A stretch of 64,000 nt of DNA from Tunturibacter psychrotolerans (GTDB lineage Bacteria; Acidobacteriota; Terriglobia; Terriglobales; Acidobacteriaceae). Where the stretch lies: assembly GCF_040359615.1 (NCBI RefSeq), contig NZ_CP132942.1:682001-746000 (forward strand), read 5' to 3'. Every line of letters begins with the position of its first letter. Positions within the stretch are counted from its first letter, which is position 1. The notes under the pieces are model-generated. The model worked only from the letters and a program-made list of their open reading frames with translations, did not search any database and was not told the DNA's origin. The position numbers were made by a program, and so were the translations under genes. Shown one piece after another: positions 19,611 through 29,262 of the stretch.

Positions 19611-21825
19611 CTATTGAAAGACTAGAGTGACAGTGGCCGTGTGTTGCAAGCTTGAACTGCCAGCGGCCGAGACGGATGCCGTCACCGTGATCGTGTAAGT
19701 CTGCGATGAGTTCGGATCATGGTCGCCACTTCCGCAGCCCGTCAGACCTAGTGTAGCTGCGCCTGCGATCAGCGGAAAGAGAATGCTGAACAGCGTACGT
19801 GGCATCCTGCCAAACGTCGCCCGGACACGCCTGTTTCGTAGGACTGGCAACAAGAACAGAGCCGCACCGATTGGGAGGAATGGCGCTCGTACAGGGGGAG
19901 ACATCGACGTGCTTGTGGAATTCAGCGCAGCAGTTTGAATTGCCAAGCTTACAGTCGCCGAGCTGCCTCCAGAAGCGATTTTGGCTGGCGTAAAGAGAGC
20001 CGTCGCGCCGGCAGGCAGACCAGAAGCCGTCAGCGTGACGGGAGAAGCGAAGATTCCCCTTTGTGGTTGCAAAGCGAAAATATAAGTTGCGGCTTTTCCG
20101 CGTATTACGGACTGCGTCACCGCTCCGGTTGATGTCAGAGTGAAGTCCGGCGACGAGCCAACTGTCTCGACAACCGCGCTGGAGGTACTGGCTGTGAAAT
20201 TGGCATCGCCACTATAGACGGCGACGATACTGTGAGCGCCTCCTGTCAAGCCAGAGGGTATATATGTGGCCGAACCATTTGTGATCGGAGCCCTGTTAAG
20301 CAGAGTTGTGCCGTCATGAAGCTGACGGTTCCGGTCGGCGTGCCGGTGGATGAAGCCGCCAGGTCCGTAAGCGTGAAGGGTACACCAGAGAATGGCGATA
20401 GGTTCGGTGAGGTAAGCACGACAGTGGTGGGAGCTTTTCCGATTGTGACGTCGCCTGAACCGTCGGCCAGCGCAACGGTGTAGTCAGTTGCCGCCGAACC
20501 GACGAGCGTTACCAAAATTGGGTATCGGTTGACTGGAGAGGGTCGCAGTCGCGGTTGTGGCGAAGACAGCCGTTACGTTATTTGCGTCTTGAGGGAGGGA
20601 TGCCACTCAGCGTTCCGGTAATGGTCGGGATTGTAAGCGCATCGGGAAGGCTTGTGATTGCCGCATTCTGGCTATCTCCACCGACGGACACCACCAGATT
20701 GTGGGTTCCGGCAGACAACGTTGAGACGCTGATTGAAGCGACGTTATTGGAAAGGACTGCGGATGCAACGGTCGTTGAATTGTTCGCGGTATCTACCAAA
20801 CTGACCTGGCCCGTCGCGATTTTGCCCGCATTGCTGAAGATCACGGTGAACGTGATGCTGCTGCCATAAGCAGTGGAGGTCGAGCCCCTGAGGGTAAGGG
20901 TTTCTCCGACAACTCCCTGGCCGCTGCCGGCCCCTGATCCTGTCCCGGTGATTGTGTTGATGACTCCGTTTGAGCCTACTTCACGAATCAGGTTGTTGTC
21001 CTATCCGACAACGCAAAGACTCCTGTGGCCTGGGCCATAGGGGCACGCGGCGTTTCGAGTGTCGCGCTTGTGGCCGCGCCTCCATCGCCTGCAAACCCTT
21101 GCGAGCCGTCTCCGGCGACGGTTGTTGTGGTGCCGGTGTTTGCGATCAAGCGGATGGTGTTGTTATCACTGTCCGCGAAGTAGATGTTCCCTTATGCGTC
21201 GACGCTCAAGCCTCGTGGGCGAGCGAGTGACGCGCTAGCGGCAACTCCTCCATCTCCTGCGTAAGCTTTGGCACCATTACCGGCTAACGTCGAGATACTC
21301 CCTCACGAACTAACAACGCGTATGCGTTGATTGCGCGTGTCGCCGATGTAGATGTTGCCTGCGGCATCGACGGCTACACCGTTCGGAGAATCGAGTCCTG
21401 CGGCGGTAGCTGCTGCACCGTCACCGGAAAAAATTATTCGCCGCTCCTTGCAACGGTAGAGGTGGTGGAGCCGGTGATTTTACGAATCCGATGGTTGTCG
21501 GTATCTGCTATGTAGAGATTGCCGTTCGAGTCTAGTGCCAGTGCTGTGGGACTATCGAGTGCAGCTGAAACGGCCGGTCCGTTATCACCAGAAAAACCGG
21601 CAACACCAGTTCCCGCGATGGTCGTGATTGTGCCGCCACTCACCTTGCGGATGCGATGATTGCGTGTGTCGGCAATATAGAAGTTTCCGGCGCCATCAAC
21701 AGCCACACCCGCAGGTGAGTCGAGCAAGGCGCCAGTGGCTGGTCCGTCATCTCCTGAAAAACCTTGCTCTCCTGTACCCGCCACAGTTATTGCGATACCA
21801 GCGATGTTTACTTCCCGAATGGATG
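19611..21825 (-). pseudogene. Decayed NHL-repeat/Ig-like cell-surface protein
   Basis: Several fragments on the minus strand read as one broken gene. The 5' part (21825-21434) has NHL repeats (AVDGAGNFYIADTRNHRIRKV, repeated). The frame shifts near 21430 at a run of six T on this strand. NHL repeats resume but meet in-frame TGA and TAA stops near 21307 and 21192 and a TGA near 21001. Ig-like repeats (TTVVLTSPNLSPFSG, AVYSGDANFTASTSSAV) then continue in shifted frames down to 19611. The last part keeps a hydrophobic segment and a lipobox-like LTGCGSG, followed by a domain ending HTATVTLVFQ, an arrangement typical of such acidobacterial proteins. The true start is missing: homology begins abruptly at about 21825, beside an SDR fragment. 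Confidence 0.85.
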
Positions 21826-22010
21826 ATCCGGTGATTCGGAAGAGAGTGGAGAGCCACATCCCTCTGGGCCGTTCCGCGTCGGCAGAGGAGATCGCCGGCG
21901 TATTCGCTTTTTTGGCCAGCGATGACGCAGCCTACATCACAGGGCAGACGCTATATGTTGATGGAGGACTAACTCTCCACACTGATTTCAAAAACAATTG
22001 GTCGTCGTAA
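21819..22010 (+). pseudogene. 3' fragment of an SDR dehydrogenase gene
   Basis: About 63 codons encode the C-terminal end of a classical short-chain dehydrogenase: HIPLGRSASAEEIAG, then FLASDDAAYITGQTLYVDGG. The cofactor fold and the catalytic Tyr-Lys are missing. Upstream of 21819 the same strand is antisense to NHL repeats, so this is a truncated gene and not a small intact one. The short frame happens to open at an ATG, but I see no reason to think it is translated into anything useful. Confidence 0.85.
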
Positions 22011-22117
22011 GAACAGGTGAAGGCCTCCTGCGTTCACGGGCAGGTCACTGGCATCAATGATTTGTTCTTTGTTCAGCGACGCTCCGTCTATAGCCTCAGG
22101 TCGACACACGCATTCCG

Positions 22118-23089
22118 CTATCGAACACCGGCAGGCGGCCGCATCAGAAACGAAATGTTACCCACCTGATAGATCACCTTGCCCACACCCGCTGGTTTTG
22201 GTTGCACCTGTCCGGCTTGCACTTTCTCGAACGCGTCCGCAAGATCCTCCAGTACGCTCGGCGGGGCAATAGGCACGTTGTGTGCTCCGAGAACCAGCTT
22301 TACCTCCGGCTGCAATGCAGCGAGCCTACGCGCCGAGTTGCCATAGGCCGCGAGATCCGTCTCCGGACGGTATAGCCATACCGTTCCGGGATAGTACGTG
22401 TCACCCGTGAACAGTAGCCCGTTAGCGCGATCGAACAGGGAGATGGAATCCGGCGTGTGACCCGGCGTGGCTATCACCTCGATGGTTCTGCCGCCCAGGT
22501 CGATGCGGTTACCGTCATGCATCCATTTCGAAACCCTCCACGGCCGCGTCCGGTACGCCGCGCGATCGAACCCGGCGGGCAACGAACCGCAGATCTCGCC
22601 GGGCGCGATCTCCGCCTCCGCATCTTCCTTCGAACCCTTCGCGTTACGCCGCGTGAACTCAGTGTCCATACCGTAGACGGTATCGAACTGCCAGTTGTTC
22701 CCCACGTGATCATCATGTGTGTGGCTGTTCAAGACGACGATCGGAAGCTTATTTAGCTTCAACGTCAGAGCCTTCAGGTCGCCAATACCCATACCTGTAT
22801 CGAAGAGCAGCGCCCGCGTATTCCCCGCGATCAAGTATCCGATCGTCTCTTCGGACTGGTGTGGCTCGTAGATGGCAAACACATTCGGCGCAACCTTGTA
22901 GACCTCGAACCAAGTGTCCGCGATAGGCACGCGTTTCAGCTTCGCGTTCTCCGGGCGCGGCAACTGCTTGCACCACGCCGGCTTCTCCGCAGTTCCCTGC
23001 GCTCCGGCAAGCACGGCCTGCTGCAGCATGCCGGAGCCGATGGCGGCGATCGCCAGAACGTGAATTCCCACACCCCGAAACCCCGACAT
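22118..23089 (-). CDS. Secreted metallo-beta-lactamase-fold hydrolase
   Basis: This is a 323-residue protein with a signal peptide (about residues 1-30). The MBL-fold metal motif is complete: HTHDDHVG at about residue 122, a later His in ATPGHTPDS and the metal-bridging Asp in FTGDTYY, with a final His in LGAHN. The fold supports di-zinc hydrolysis of lactams, lactones, phosphodiesters or thioesters. The exported location fits a beta-lactamase-like or lactonase role, but the substrate is not evident. AGGAGG lies 12 bases before the ATG. It stands alone between the SDR remnant and a TonB receptor. Confidence 0.9.
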   Translation of the reverse strand: MSGFRGVGIHVLAIAAIGSGMLQQAVLAGAQGTAEKPAWCKQLPRPENAKLKRVPIADTWFEVYKVAPNVFAIYEPHQSEETIGYLIAGNTRALLFDTGMGIGDLKALTLKLNKLPIVVLNSHTHDDHVGNNWQFDTVYGMDTEFTRRNAKGSKEDAEAEIAPGEICGSLPAGFDRAAYRTRPWRVSKWMHDGNRIDLGGRTIEVIATPGHTPDSISLFDRANGLLFTGDTYYPGTVWLYRPETDLAAYGNSARRLAALQPEVKLVLGAHNVPIAPPSVLEDLADAFEKVQAGQVQPKPAGVGKVIYQVGNISFLMRPPAGVR

Positions 23090-23319
23090 CGCTCTAGTTT
23101 CCTCCTGAGTTCGCGTACTCCAGAAACTAACATGGCATGTAGGTGGCGGCTCCGCAAACTAGGAGCGGTTGGGGGGCAAGATTATCGAGAGCATGACTAT
23201 GGCCTGGGAATGTAATCGACAGCAAAGAGATTCGCGAGGGGAAGTGCCCGGTAACTTGAGACTGGAACGACGAAAGGCCCGCCCCAGCGATGGGGGATGG
23301 GACTTTTCTGTCGTTCGAG

Positions 23320-26300
23320 CTAGAAGAGGATCTTCAAGGCGAATTCAACATTGAGAGGCTCGCCCGGCCCGATGGTGGGGTTGCCGAGATAGGGTCCAAG
23401 CGTGGAGCCGATTGCACCGACCTCACCAGTCGATGGGAAACCTACCGGAGCCAGATTCGTGGTGTTGAACAGATTGTAGATATTTGCCTTGAACTGAGCT
23501 CTTACTCTTTCGGTGATCGCTGTCGTCTTGATGACAGAGAGGTCGAATGCCTTATAGCCGGGATTGTAATTCTGTCCGCGGCGTGTAGGGGAGTAGGTTC
23601 CGGGCGCGGGGTCAACAAAGGCATTGGGATTGAACCATTGAACCGAGCCGTCGACGATGGCGTGTGAGACTCCGGCTGTGGGATTAGCAACCACCTGCAC
23701 CGCCCGGTCCGCAAACTCCCCGTTTCCGCTGACATTCGAACTAGCAGTGACGGTGTAAGGTGTGCCGCCGTGGAAGGAGAATCCGGAGTTCAGCTCCCAG
23801 CCATGAGTGAGCCGCTCTGGCCCACGGAAGGTTGGAATTGCGTAGTTGAAGTACCCAGTGAAGGTGTTGCGAACGTCGAAGTCGGAGTTTCCGTACTCTC
23901 CTTTTTCATTGGTCGGGTCTTGCGGGACATAAGGCAGGGCGCCGGTCTCATAGTCGAGCGAATGCGACCAGGTGTAGGCCAACTGCGCGGTTAGACCGTG
24001 CCATCCCTGGAGGCGCAGGCTTGATTGAAGTGAGTGATATATGGAGCCGAGGTTGCTTCGGGCTGAGTCGATCACGCCGAATGCTGGAAACTGAACATTG
24101 TAGGGGCGGGTGAGTTGCTGGGGATTGACGCTGCAAGAACCTCCGGGAAGGACATCTGGCGGTGGGCAAGGGTTGTAGGCACTTCCCAGAGCGGCCGCGT
24201 TGATGTCGAACAAGCCCATTAGATGAGTTCCCTTTGAGCCAACGTACCCTATCTGAGCAATGACTGAGTTTGTGAGGCTGTGCTGAATATTCAGGTCAAA
24301 TATCTGCACATTGGCGGGCTTGAAGTTCTTGTCAAAGGTGGAGATGCTGATGCTACCCGGGCCAGCATCGGCAACGATGCTTGAGGGATTGAAGGCAGGA
24401 TAGATATCAACTCCTGGCTGAATCACCTGATTGAGACCCTGTGCGTTCACGACCTGATCACTGCCGGCTGGATTCTGGCCTGGCCCGAAGACGGCGATGT
24501 TCTGCGCGCCGTTATTCTGCAAGATCGATTTCATATAGACGGAGTCGTAGTAAAAGCCGTAGCCACCGTGAAGGACCGTACTGCCGGTGTTATCCAGTTG
24601 ATAGGCAAAACCAAATCGCGGGCTTACACCGCTCCAGAATTTGGGATAGACGTTTGCCACTCCCTGCCCTGCGACTGAAAGGCCGGTTGCGCTCGATGGG
24701 TCGAAGATCGAGAGGTTGGGGTAGTCAGAGTGCACAGGACCTTCATAGTCGTAGCGCAAGCCGTAGTTGAAGTTGAAGCGTTTTGTGATTTGCCAGGCAT
24801 CCTGAGCGTAGAGGGCAAACGTGTTCACGAAAACCTGTCGCTTCGGATTGCCCTGAACGATGCTCGAAGACGTTGGATTCAAGCATCCCGCCAGGAAGTC
24901 TGCAAGGAAAAGGACATTGGATGTCGTGTTCAGATCAGCTCCAGGAGCTACTCCCATATTCTTGGTCGCTAAAGCAGAGCACGGTGTTTGCGCCGCTACA
25001 CCGATAAAATTTGTCGCATAGTTCCAGGGGCCCTGAGAGCCGTCGAAATAGATCGTTCCGCGCTGTCCGGTCTGATAGAAGTCGTCAACCTGAGCTTGGC
25101 GGATCTCACCGCCGAAATGGAGCTGATGCGCCCCTTTGGTCCAGGTTAAATCGTCGTCAAGGTGACCGGTGATGTCATTCCTTCCCGAAGGCGCAGTGAC
25201 ACCGGTCGGATCGAATCCGGTGTTCCCAGCGGAGAGGCCATTACTGCTGCTGGTGGGACCGATGACCAAGTGAGGGGAGCCCGGCAGAGCCGGATCGGTG
25301 ACGCCTGTGTTGAAGCCGAGGCCGATGGGATCGAACCCTGTATCGGCATCGCCAAACACCTGATTGAAATAGCTGACTCCCACAGCGACCTGATTGGCCA
25401 TCGAAGAGGTAATAATGCGGTTGTAGATCAAAGAGTAGTTTTGTACATGGATGGGTGCGTTCTCGAAGTACGGTGTCAGGTCGGACGAGGTTGGCGCGGT
25501 CTGAGTGCCTTGACCCACGTACCACCTAGCGGAGAGATGGTCTTTCTCGGAGAGCTTGTAATCCAACTTGATAACTCCGTTGAAACTATGCCCGGTGAGA
25601 TTGCCTGAGGATTGGTAGTTCTCCGGATTGGCAGGTCCGGTGAGTGCAGCGGCTGGCCAGAGGCCCCGAAGAGTGCCGTTTCCATTCAGCAAATTCACCG
25701 ACACGCTGTTGTGGGGTACGCCGTAATAATCGAGGAGCGCATATGCAGCGCTCTGATATGCAGCCGATGGTTCGGTGGCGTGATTTTCAGCGCCGATCAA
25801 AAAGTTCTGATGTTCACCGGACAGGAAGAAGAAGAACCGGTCCTTGAGAATCGGGCCGCCAACTGAGAAGCCGTAGTTTTGATTCCGCGATGCAGCCTTG
25901 CTGGTTAAGAAGGGATTCTGCCGCTCAAAGAACTCGTTATGGTTGAAGTAGTAGGCCGTGCCATGAAGCTGGTTGGTGCCGGATTTGATGGTAAGGTTTG
26001 CTGTTCCGCCCGGATTACGCCCAAGCTCGGTCGCGCCCGTGGTGACAAAGGAGAAGTTTTCAATAGCATCGATGGGGAAGATCACGCCCGCTATCGCAGA
26101 GACTCCGCCCTGGTTGACTGCGGGGATGTTCCACCAAAGATCGTTGTTGTCCGTGCCTTCGATCTGCCAATTTACCGCGTTGGACCGGGTTCCGTTCACA
26201 CTGGCATAGAGTGCACCGCCGCCAGTGGACAATCCAGCAAATCCTGTGGTTTGAGCGAGCATTTGCGTAAAGTCGCGCCCGCTATTGGGCAGATTCTGCA

Positions 26301-26751
26301 CGACCGTTTCCGGAAGAACTGTAGCCTGAATATCCGTCTCAGTATCGAGCGCCAACGCGGCAGCTGTCACCTCCACCGTCTGGCCAGTTGAAGAGAGAGT
26401 CAGCTTCGCTGAGAGCGTGTAACTTGGGCCGGCAACGACCTGCACCTTGTCGTACTTCGCGGTCGCGAAACCGGAAGAACTGATGGTAACGGTGTAGCTG
26501 CCCAACGGCAGATTCGAAAAGTTGAATTCGCCTGAGCTTGAGGACACGGTGTTGTAGGTAAGACTCGTAGCTGTGTCTACTGCAGACACAGCTGCACCGA
26601 CGACAGCCGCGCCGGTGGAGTCAGCGACGGTGCCTCCAATGCCACCGCGGTAGATCTGGGCATTGAGCGAAGGCAGGGATGTGATAGTGAGGAAGATGAC
26701 GGCGAGGCTGTAGAGAACAGCCTGCAGGAGACGCGTTCCTAGTCGTTTCAT
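23320..26751 (-). CDS. Oar-like TonB-dependent receptor
   Basis: This is a second large receptor, about 1143 residues. A signal peptide (1-32) is followed by a carboxypeptidase-regulatory domain (GGTVADSTGAAVVGAAV, about 35-125), a plug (RDFTQMLAQTTGFAGL and IEGTDNNDLWWNIP) and a barrel ending in FALKILF. I start at ATG 26751 because GGAGG is 4 bases upstream and the signal peptide then begins MKRLGTRLLQ; the frame is open for seven more codons. It shares its layout with the receptor at 6.4-9.9 kb, but its neighbours are a metallo-hydrolase and a tannase-family esterase, so its ligand is probably different, perhaps a plant-derived ester or glycan. Confidence 0.92.
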   Translation of the reverse strand: MKRLGTRLLQAVLYSLAVIFLTITSLPSLNAQIYRGGIGGTVADSTGAAVVGAAVSAVDTATSLTYNTVSSSSGEFNFSNLPLGSYTVTISSSGFATAKYDKVQVVAGPSYTLSAKLTLSSTGQTVEVTAAALALDTETDIQATVLPETVVQNLPNSGRDFTQMLAQTTGFAGLSTGGGALYASVNGTRSNAVNWQIEGTDNNDLWWNIPAVNQGGVSAIAGVIFPIDAIENFSFVTTGATELGRNPGGTANLTIKSGTNQLHGTAYYFNHNEFFERQNPFLTSKAASRNQNYGFSVGGPILKDRFFFFLSGEHQNFLIGAENHATEPSAAYQSAAYALLDYYGVPHNSVSVNLLNGNGTLRGLWPAAALTGPANPENYQSSGNLTGHSFNGVIKLDYKLSEKDHLSARWYVGQGTQTAPTSSDLTPYFENAPIHVQNYSLIYNRIITSSMANQVAVGVSYFNQVFGDADTGFDPIGLGFNTGVTDPALPGSPHLVIGPTSSSNGLSAGNTGFDPTGVTAPSGRNDITGHLDDDLTWTKGAHQLHFGGEIRQAQVDDFYQTGQRGTIYFDGSQGPWNYATNFIGVAAQTPCSALATKNMGVAPGADLNTTSNVLFLADFLAGCLNPTSSSIVQGNPKRQVFVNTFALYAQDAWQITKRFNFNYGLRYDYEGPVHSDYPNLSIFDPSSATGLSVAGQGVANVYPKFWSGVSPRFGFAYQLDNTGSTVLHGGYGFYYDSVYMKSILQNNGAQNIAVFGPGQNPAGSDQVVNAQGLNQVIQPGVDIYPAFNPSSIVADAGPGSISISTFDKNFKPANVQIFDLNIQHSLTNSVIAQIGYVGSKGTHLMGLFDINAAALGSAYNPCPPPDVLPGGSCSVNPQQLTRPYNVQFPAFGVIDSARSNLGSIYHSLQSSLRLQGWHGLTAQLAYTWSHSLDYETGALPYVPQDPTNEKGEYGNSDFDVRNTFTGYFNYAIPTFRGPERLTHGWELNSGFSFHGGTPYTVTASSNVSGNGEFADRAVQVVANPTAGVSHAIVDGSVQWFNPNAFVDPAPGTYSPTRRGQNYNPGYKAFDLSVIKTTAITERVRAQFKANIYNLFNTTNLAPVGFPSTGEVGAIGSTLGPYLGNPTIGPGEPLNVEFALKILF

Positions 26752-26772
26752 ATGACCTCCAAAGGAAAGCAA

Positions 26773-27346
26773 AGGATTCGCTGGTCATCTTGAAGGGTTT
26801 TTATATTGAACGAAAAAGAAGCCAGCTTCGTGGCGGTAGGCTGCGGTGCTTCAATGTTCCAAAAAACCGAACGGCTAATAGAAGTGTGGCGCACCTAAAG
26901 AAAGATAAGGCGATAAACCTAATCGTCCTCTGCAAACATTGCAACATTATTTTGGAAGTATCACGAAACCTAAAAAAACGATCGCTGCGATTCGCCCAAA
27001 ATGAGGCCGATGGCGCGCGTCATCCTGCGCCAGCGTCCAGTGGCCGCGTTTAGTTCCTTGCGGCCGTTCGCAGTGAGGCGATACCAGGGATTTGTTATTC
27101 ATGTAGTGATCCGACGGGAGGCCAGCCAGATGTTTTAAGGTACGCCTGAGCGGACGCACGCCAGAGTCAGCGGAGGAGCTCCCCAACTATTGCTATCAGG
27201 CCAATGCACTCATCGATCTCGGTGTAAGCATCTCTAACTAGATAAGTACCGAGAAACGCGCTTCTCGTCAGGAACACCTTATCCTCGAAGAGCCGGCTCT
27301 TTTGAGAACTCGCTTAGCTCGTCATTGCATTATTTTGTCCGCTCGG
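26773..27346. other. Intergenic stretch with gene remnants
   Basis: This gap between the receptor start and the tannase-family stop holds no intact gene. It carries an AT-rich leader (26773-26960), a PadR remnant on the minus strand, and a short coding-like stretch on the plus strand (about 27138-27242, reading KVRLSGRTPESAEELPNYC and ending in TAG) whose family I do not recognise. It looks like a small gene graveyard. Confidence 0.5.
26970..27098 (-). pseudogene. C-terminal remnant of a PadR-family regulator
   Basis: Reading the minus strand from 27086 to the stop at 26970 gives WYRLTANGRKELNAATGRW, then a helix ending GLILGESQR. WYRLTANGRKEL matches the C-terminal wing of PadR-type repressors, which usually reads WYRLTxxGRKxL. 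A TGA lies five codons upstream in the same frame, and no N-terminal helix-turn-helix is visible further upstream. In Acidobacteria these regulators often sit before permease genes; here only the tail is left. Confidence 0.65.
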
Positions 27347-28924
27347 TCAGGGAGTCTTGCAGGCAAAGCTCTCAGGTATTTTAGGGTCGCCTTTCCCGTC
27401 ATACTTGGTCTCCTGGGGGTATGGGCATACCGGACGAACGATGCGCACCGGCGCTTCATGTGTGCCGGTTGCTTTTACCGCCAAGATCGGTCCGGGAGCT
27501 TTGCCTCGCTCGACCCATATCTGCAACAGATCCATCGCGCCGGTGCCTTTACCCTCTGCACCAGCCAATCCGAGCTGCCCAAAGATATTAGGGCCGGGGC
27601 CACCGACGCAGTGCTCCATTCCTGGCACCATGTATAGGCGAACGACATCATCGGCCTTTGCGGAACCCATAGCCCTCTTTAAGTCAGCCAAGTATTGGAT
27701 GGAGTTCAAGGGTGAGATGGCCGGATCATTCCAGCCGTGGTACATGATCAGCTTTCCGCCATGCGCCGCAAATCGCGATAGATCAGGATCGATCGCATCC
27801 ACATCTTTTCCGCTACGATCGATGGCGGCCTGGAGGGAAGTGTCGACGTCGGCTGTGAGGGGGTTCCAGGTTGGATCATTGAGAACCATGTACCGAAAAT
27901 ATCCGGACAGATAGTTCGTGCCACTCGCACCGGCAGGCGCATTGCCGAGAACCCAGTTATGCCACGACGGGTTTTCGTCTCCCGGCATCAAGCCGGGAAA
28001 GATTGTCACACCCTTACTGTCCTTTGCGCCACTGTAGATCATGCGCAGCGCGTGTATTTGGGGTGTCGTCAGACAACTGCTATCTTCCGTTCTTCTGCAT
28101 TGCAGAACGGCAGGATCGAATCGGCAGCGCTCCGGGTCGCTGATGACCCCATCCTTCAAGCCGTCCAATCCATCACAGGCGTTCAGCACCGCCTGAGTGA
28201 TCGCAGGCAGCTTTAGCGCCGATATGTAAGCGCTAGGATCTCGCGAGGTGGCCTGAGTCACCGCCAGTCCGTTTACCAGCATGTGCGCCCAGTTGTTCGC
28301 CGGAGCGCCCGCCAAAATCCCGTCGAAGTCGTCTGGGAAGCGCTGCGCCTCCATCAACGCCTCGCGGCCCCCATCGGAGCACGCATCGAAGTACGACTTC
28401 TCCTGTGCCTTGGCGTAATACGCCTTTACCACCGCCTTCGACAGCAGCGCGGTAAGGTGCACGGCTCGATAACCAAAGTCGGCAATCTTTTCAGGATGCT
28501 GGTACGCCCAGCTTGCATCTTCCGCGTCGGCCTGGTGTCCAGCGTCCGACCCCGCTGTTGCGTAACCCCGCCGCAGATTGCTTGCCATCTGCCCATAGCC
28601 GATTGAGCCAGCGAAGCCACCGTTGCCAACATCTAGCAGACGTCCATTCCACGACTTCTGTGGTAGCCACGCTTCGAATCGAATCGTTGAGTCCGCAGTG
28701 GGATGCAGTGTGACGCGGACCCGGCAGAACGCCGGCAGATTGGTCAGTGGTTCCAAGCCTTGTAATTCCATCGAGCCTGCAGTCACCCCTTCAGCAGCCG
28801 TTATTGTGGCATCTGGGAACGTCATGCTCTTAAGCGATGTGCAATCGGACGCCGCGAAGGCCGCAGGGGAGCCGAGCGCTAGAAGTACTGCGGCAGAAGT
28901 GATGAGCAGGACAGTGCGTGACAT
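27347..28924 (-). CDS. Tannase/feruloyl esterase family protein
   Basis: This is a 525-residue secreted esterase. The signal peptide is residues 1-25 (cleavage near AFAAS). The nucleophile motif of this family, CSxGGR, is present as ACSDGGREA at about residue 187, followed by the typical AQRFPDDFDGILAGAP. The late Asp and His lie in MYHGWNDPAISP and PGMEHCVGGPG, the second next to the paired Cys. Family members cleave ester bonds of gallate or ferulate, or of terephthalate in the MHETase branch. The aromatic substrate is inferred from the family only. It follows the second TonB receptor's promoter region on the same strand. Confidence 0.92.
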   Translation of the reverse strand: MSRTVLLITSAAVLLALGSPAAFAASDCTSLKSMTFPDATITAAEGVTAGSMELQGLEPLTNLPAFCRVRVTLHPTADSTIRFEAWLPQKSWNGRLLDVGNGGFAGSIGYGQMASNLRRGYATAGSDAGHQADAEDASWAYQHPEKIADFGYRAVHLTALLSKAVVKAYYAKAQEKSYFDACSDGGREALMEAQRFPDDFDGILAGAPANNWAHMLVNGLAVTQATSRDPSAYISALKLPAITQAVLNACDGLDGLKDGVISDPERCRFDPAVLQCRRTEDSSCLTTPQIHALRMIYSGAKDSKGVTIFPGLMPGDENPSWHNWVLGNAPAGASGTNYLSGYFRYMVLNDPTWNPLTADVDTSLQAAIDRSGKDVDAIDPDLSRFAAHGGKLIMYHGWNDPAISPLNSIQYLADLKRAMGSAKADDVVRLYMVPGMEHCVGGPGPNIFGQLGLAGAEGKGTGAMDLLQIWVERGKAPGPILAVKATGTHEAPVRIVRPVCPYPQETKYDGKGDPKIPESFACKTP

Positions 28925-29145
28925 AAGTGATCACTTTACACCGAGCAGAATCCTGATGTCGGATGGAGATGAGAGGAACCATTTCGTCTGCCTGAGGCCC
29001 GATTCTGAACCTGCAGGCGGTCATCATCGGTCACTTCCGATAAGCCGATTTGTGAGGACCAATCCCTGCCTCGCAGTCGTTAGCCGCTAGTCATAGTGCT
29101 TTTCGTCAGACCAGAAGAATGGAGCCTTCGCGCGACGGTCGCGAA
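28925..29145. other. Gap upstream of the tannase-family gene
   Basis: The gap between the tannase-family start and dnaN holds no gene. Right at the esterase start is a 12-base palindrome AAGTGATCACTT (28926-28937) in place of a clear Shine-Dalgarno. The half nearer dnaN carries nested inverted repeats described separately. Confidence 0.4.
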
Positions 29146-29262
29146 GAACGTAAAGGTTCTTGTGCTCTCAGGGCATCCCGTAAGGATTGTCAAAATAAAG
29201 CACAAAGTGGCCAAATGGCCACTTTATGCTTTATTTTTCCGAGGAGATCGACCTTTACGTTC
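29146..29262 (-). terminator. Terminator of dnaN, long nested palindrome
   Basis: Two nested inverted repeats lie just downstream of dnaN. The inner arms, 29192-29212 and 29217-29237, are 21 bases each with a single mismatch around an AAAT loop; the stem contains AAAGTGGCC/GGCCACTTT and ends in T-rich tails on both strands. This should work as a bidirectional intrinsic terminator. The outer arms GAACGTAAAGG (29146-29156) and CCTTTACGTTC (29252-29262) pair perfectly and the latter overlaps the dnaN stop codon. Confidence 0.8.
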
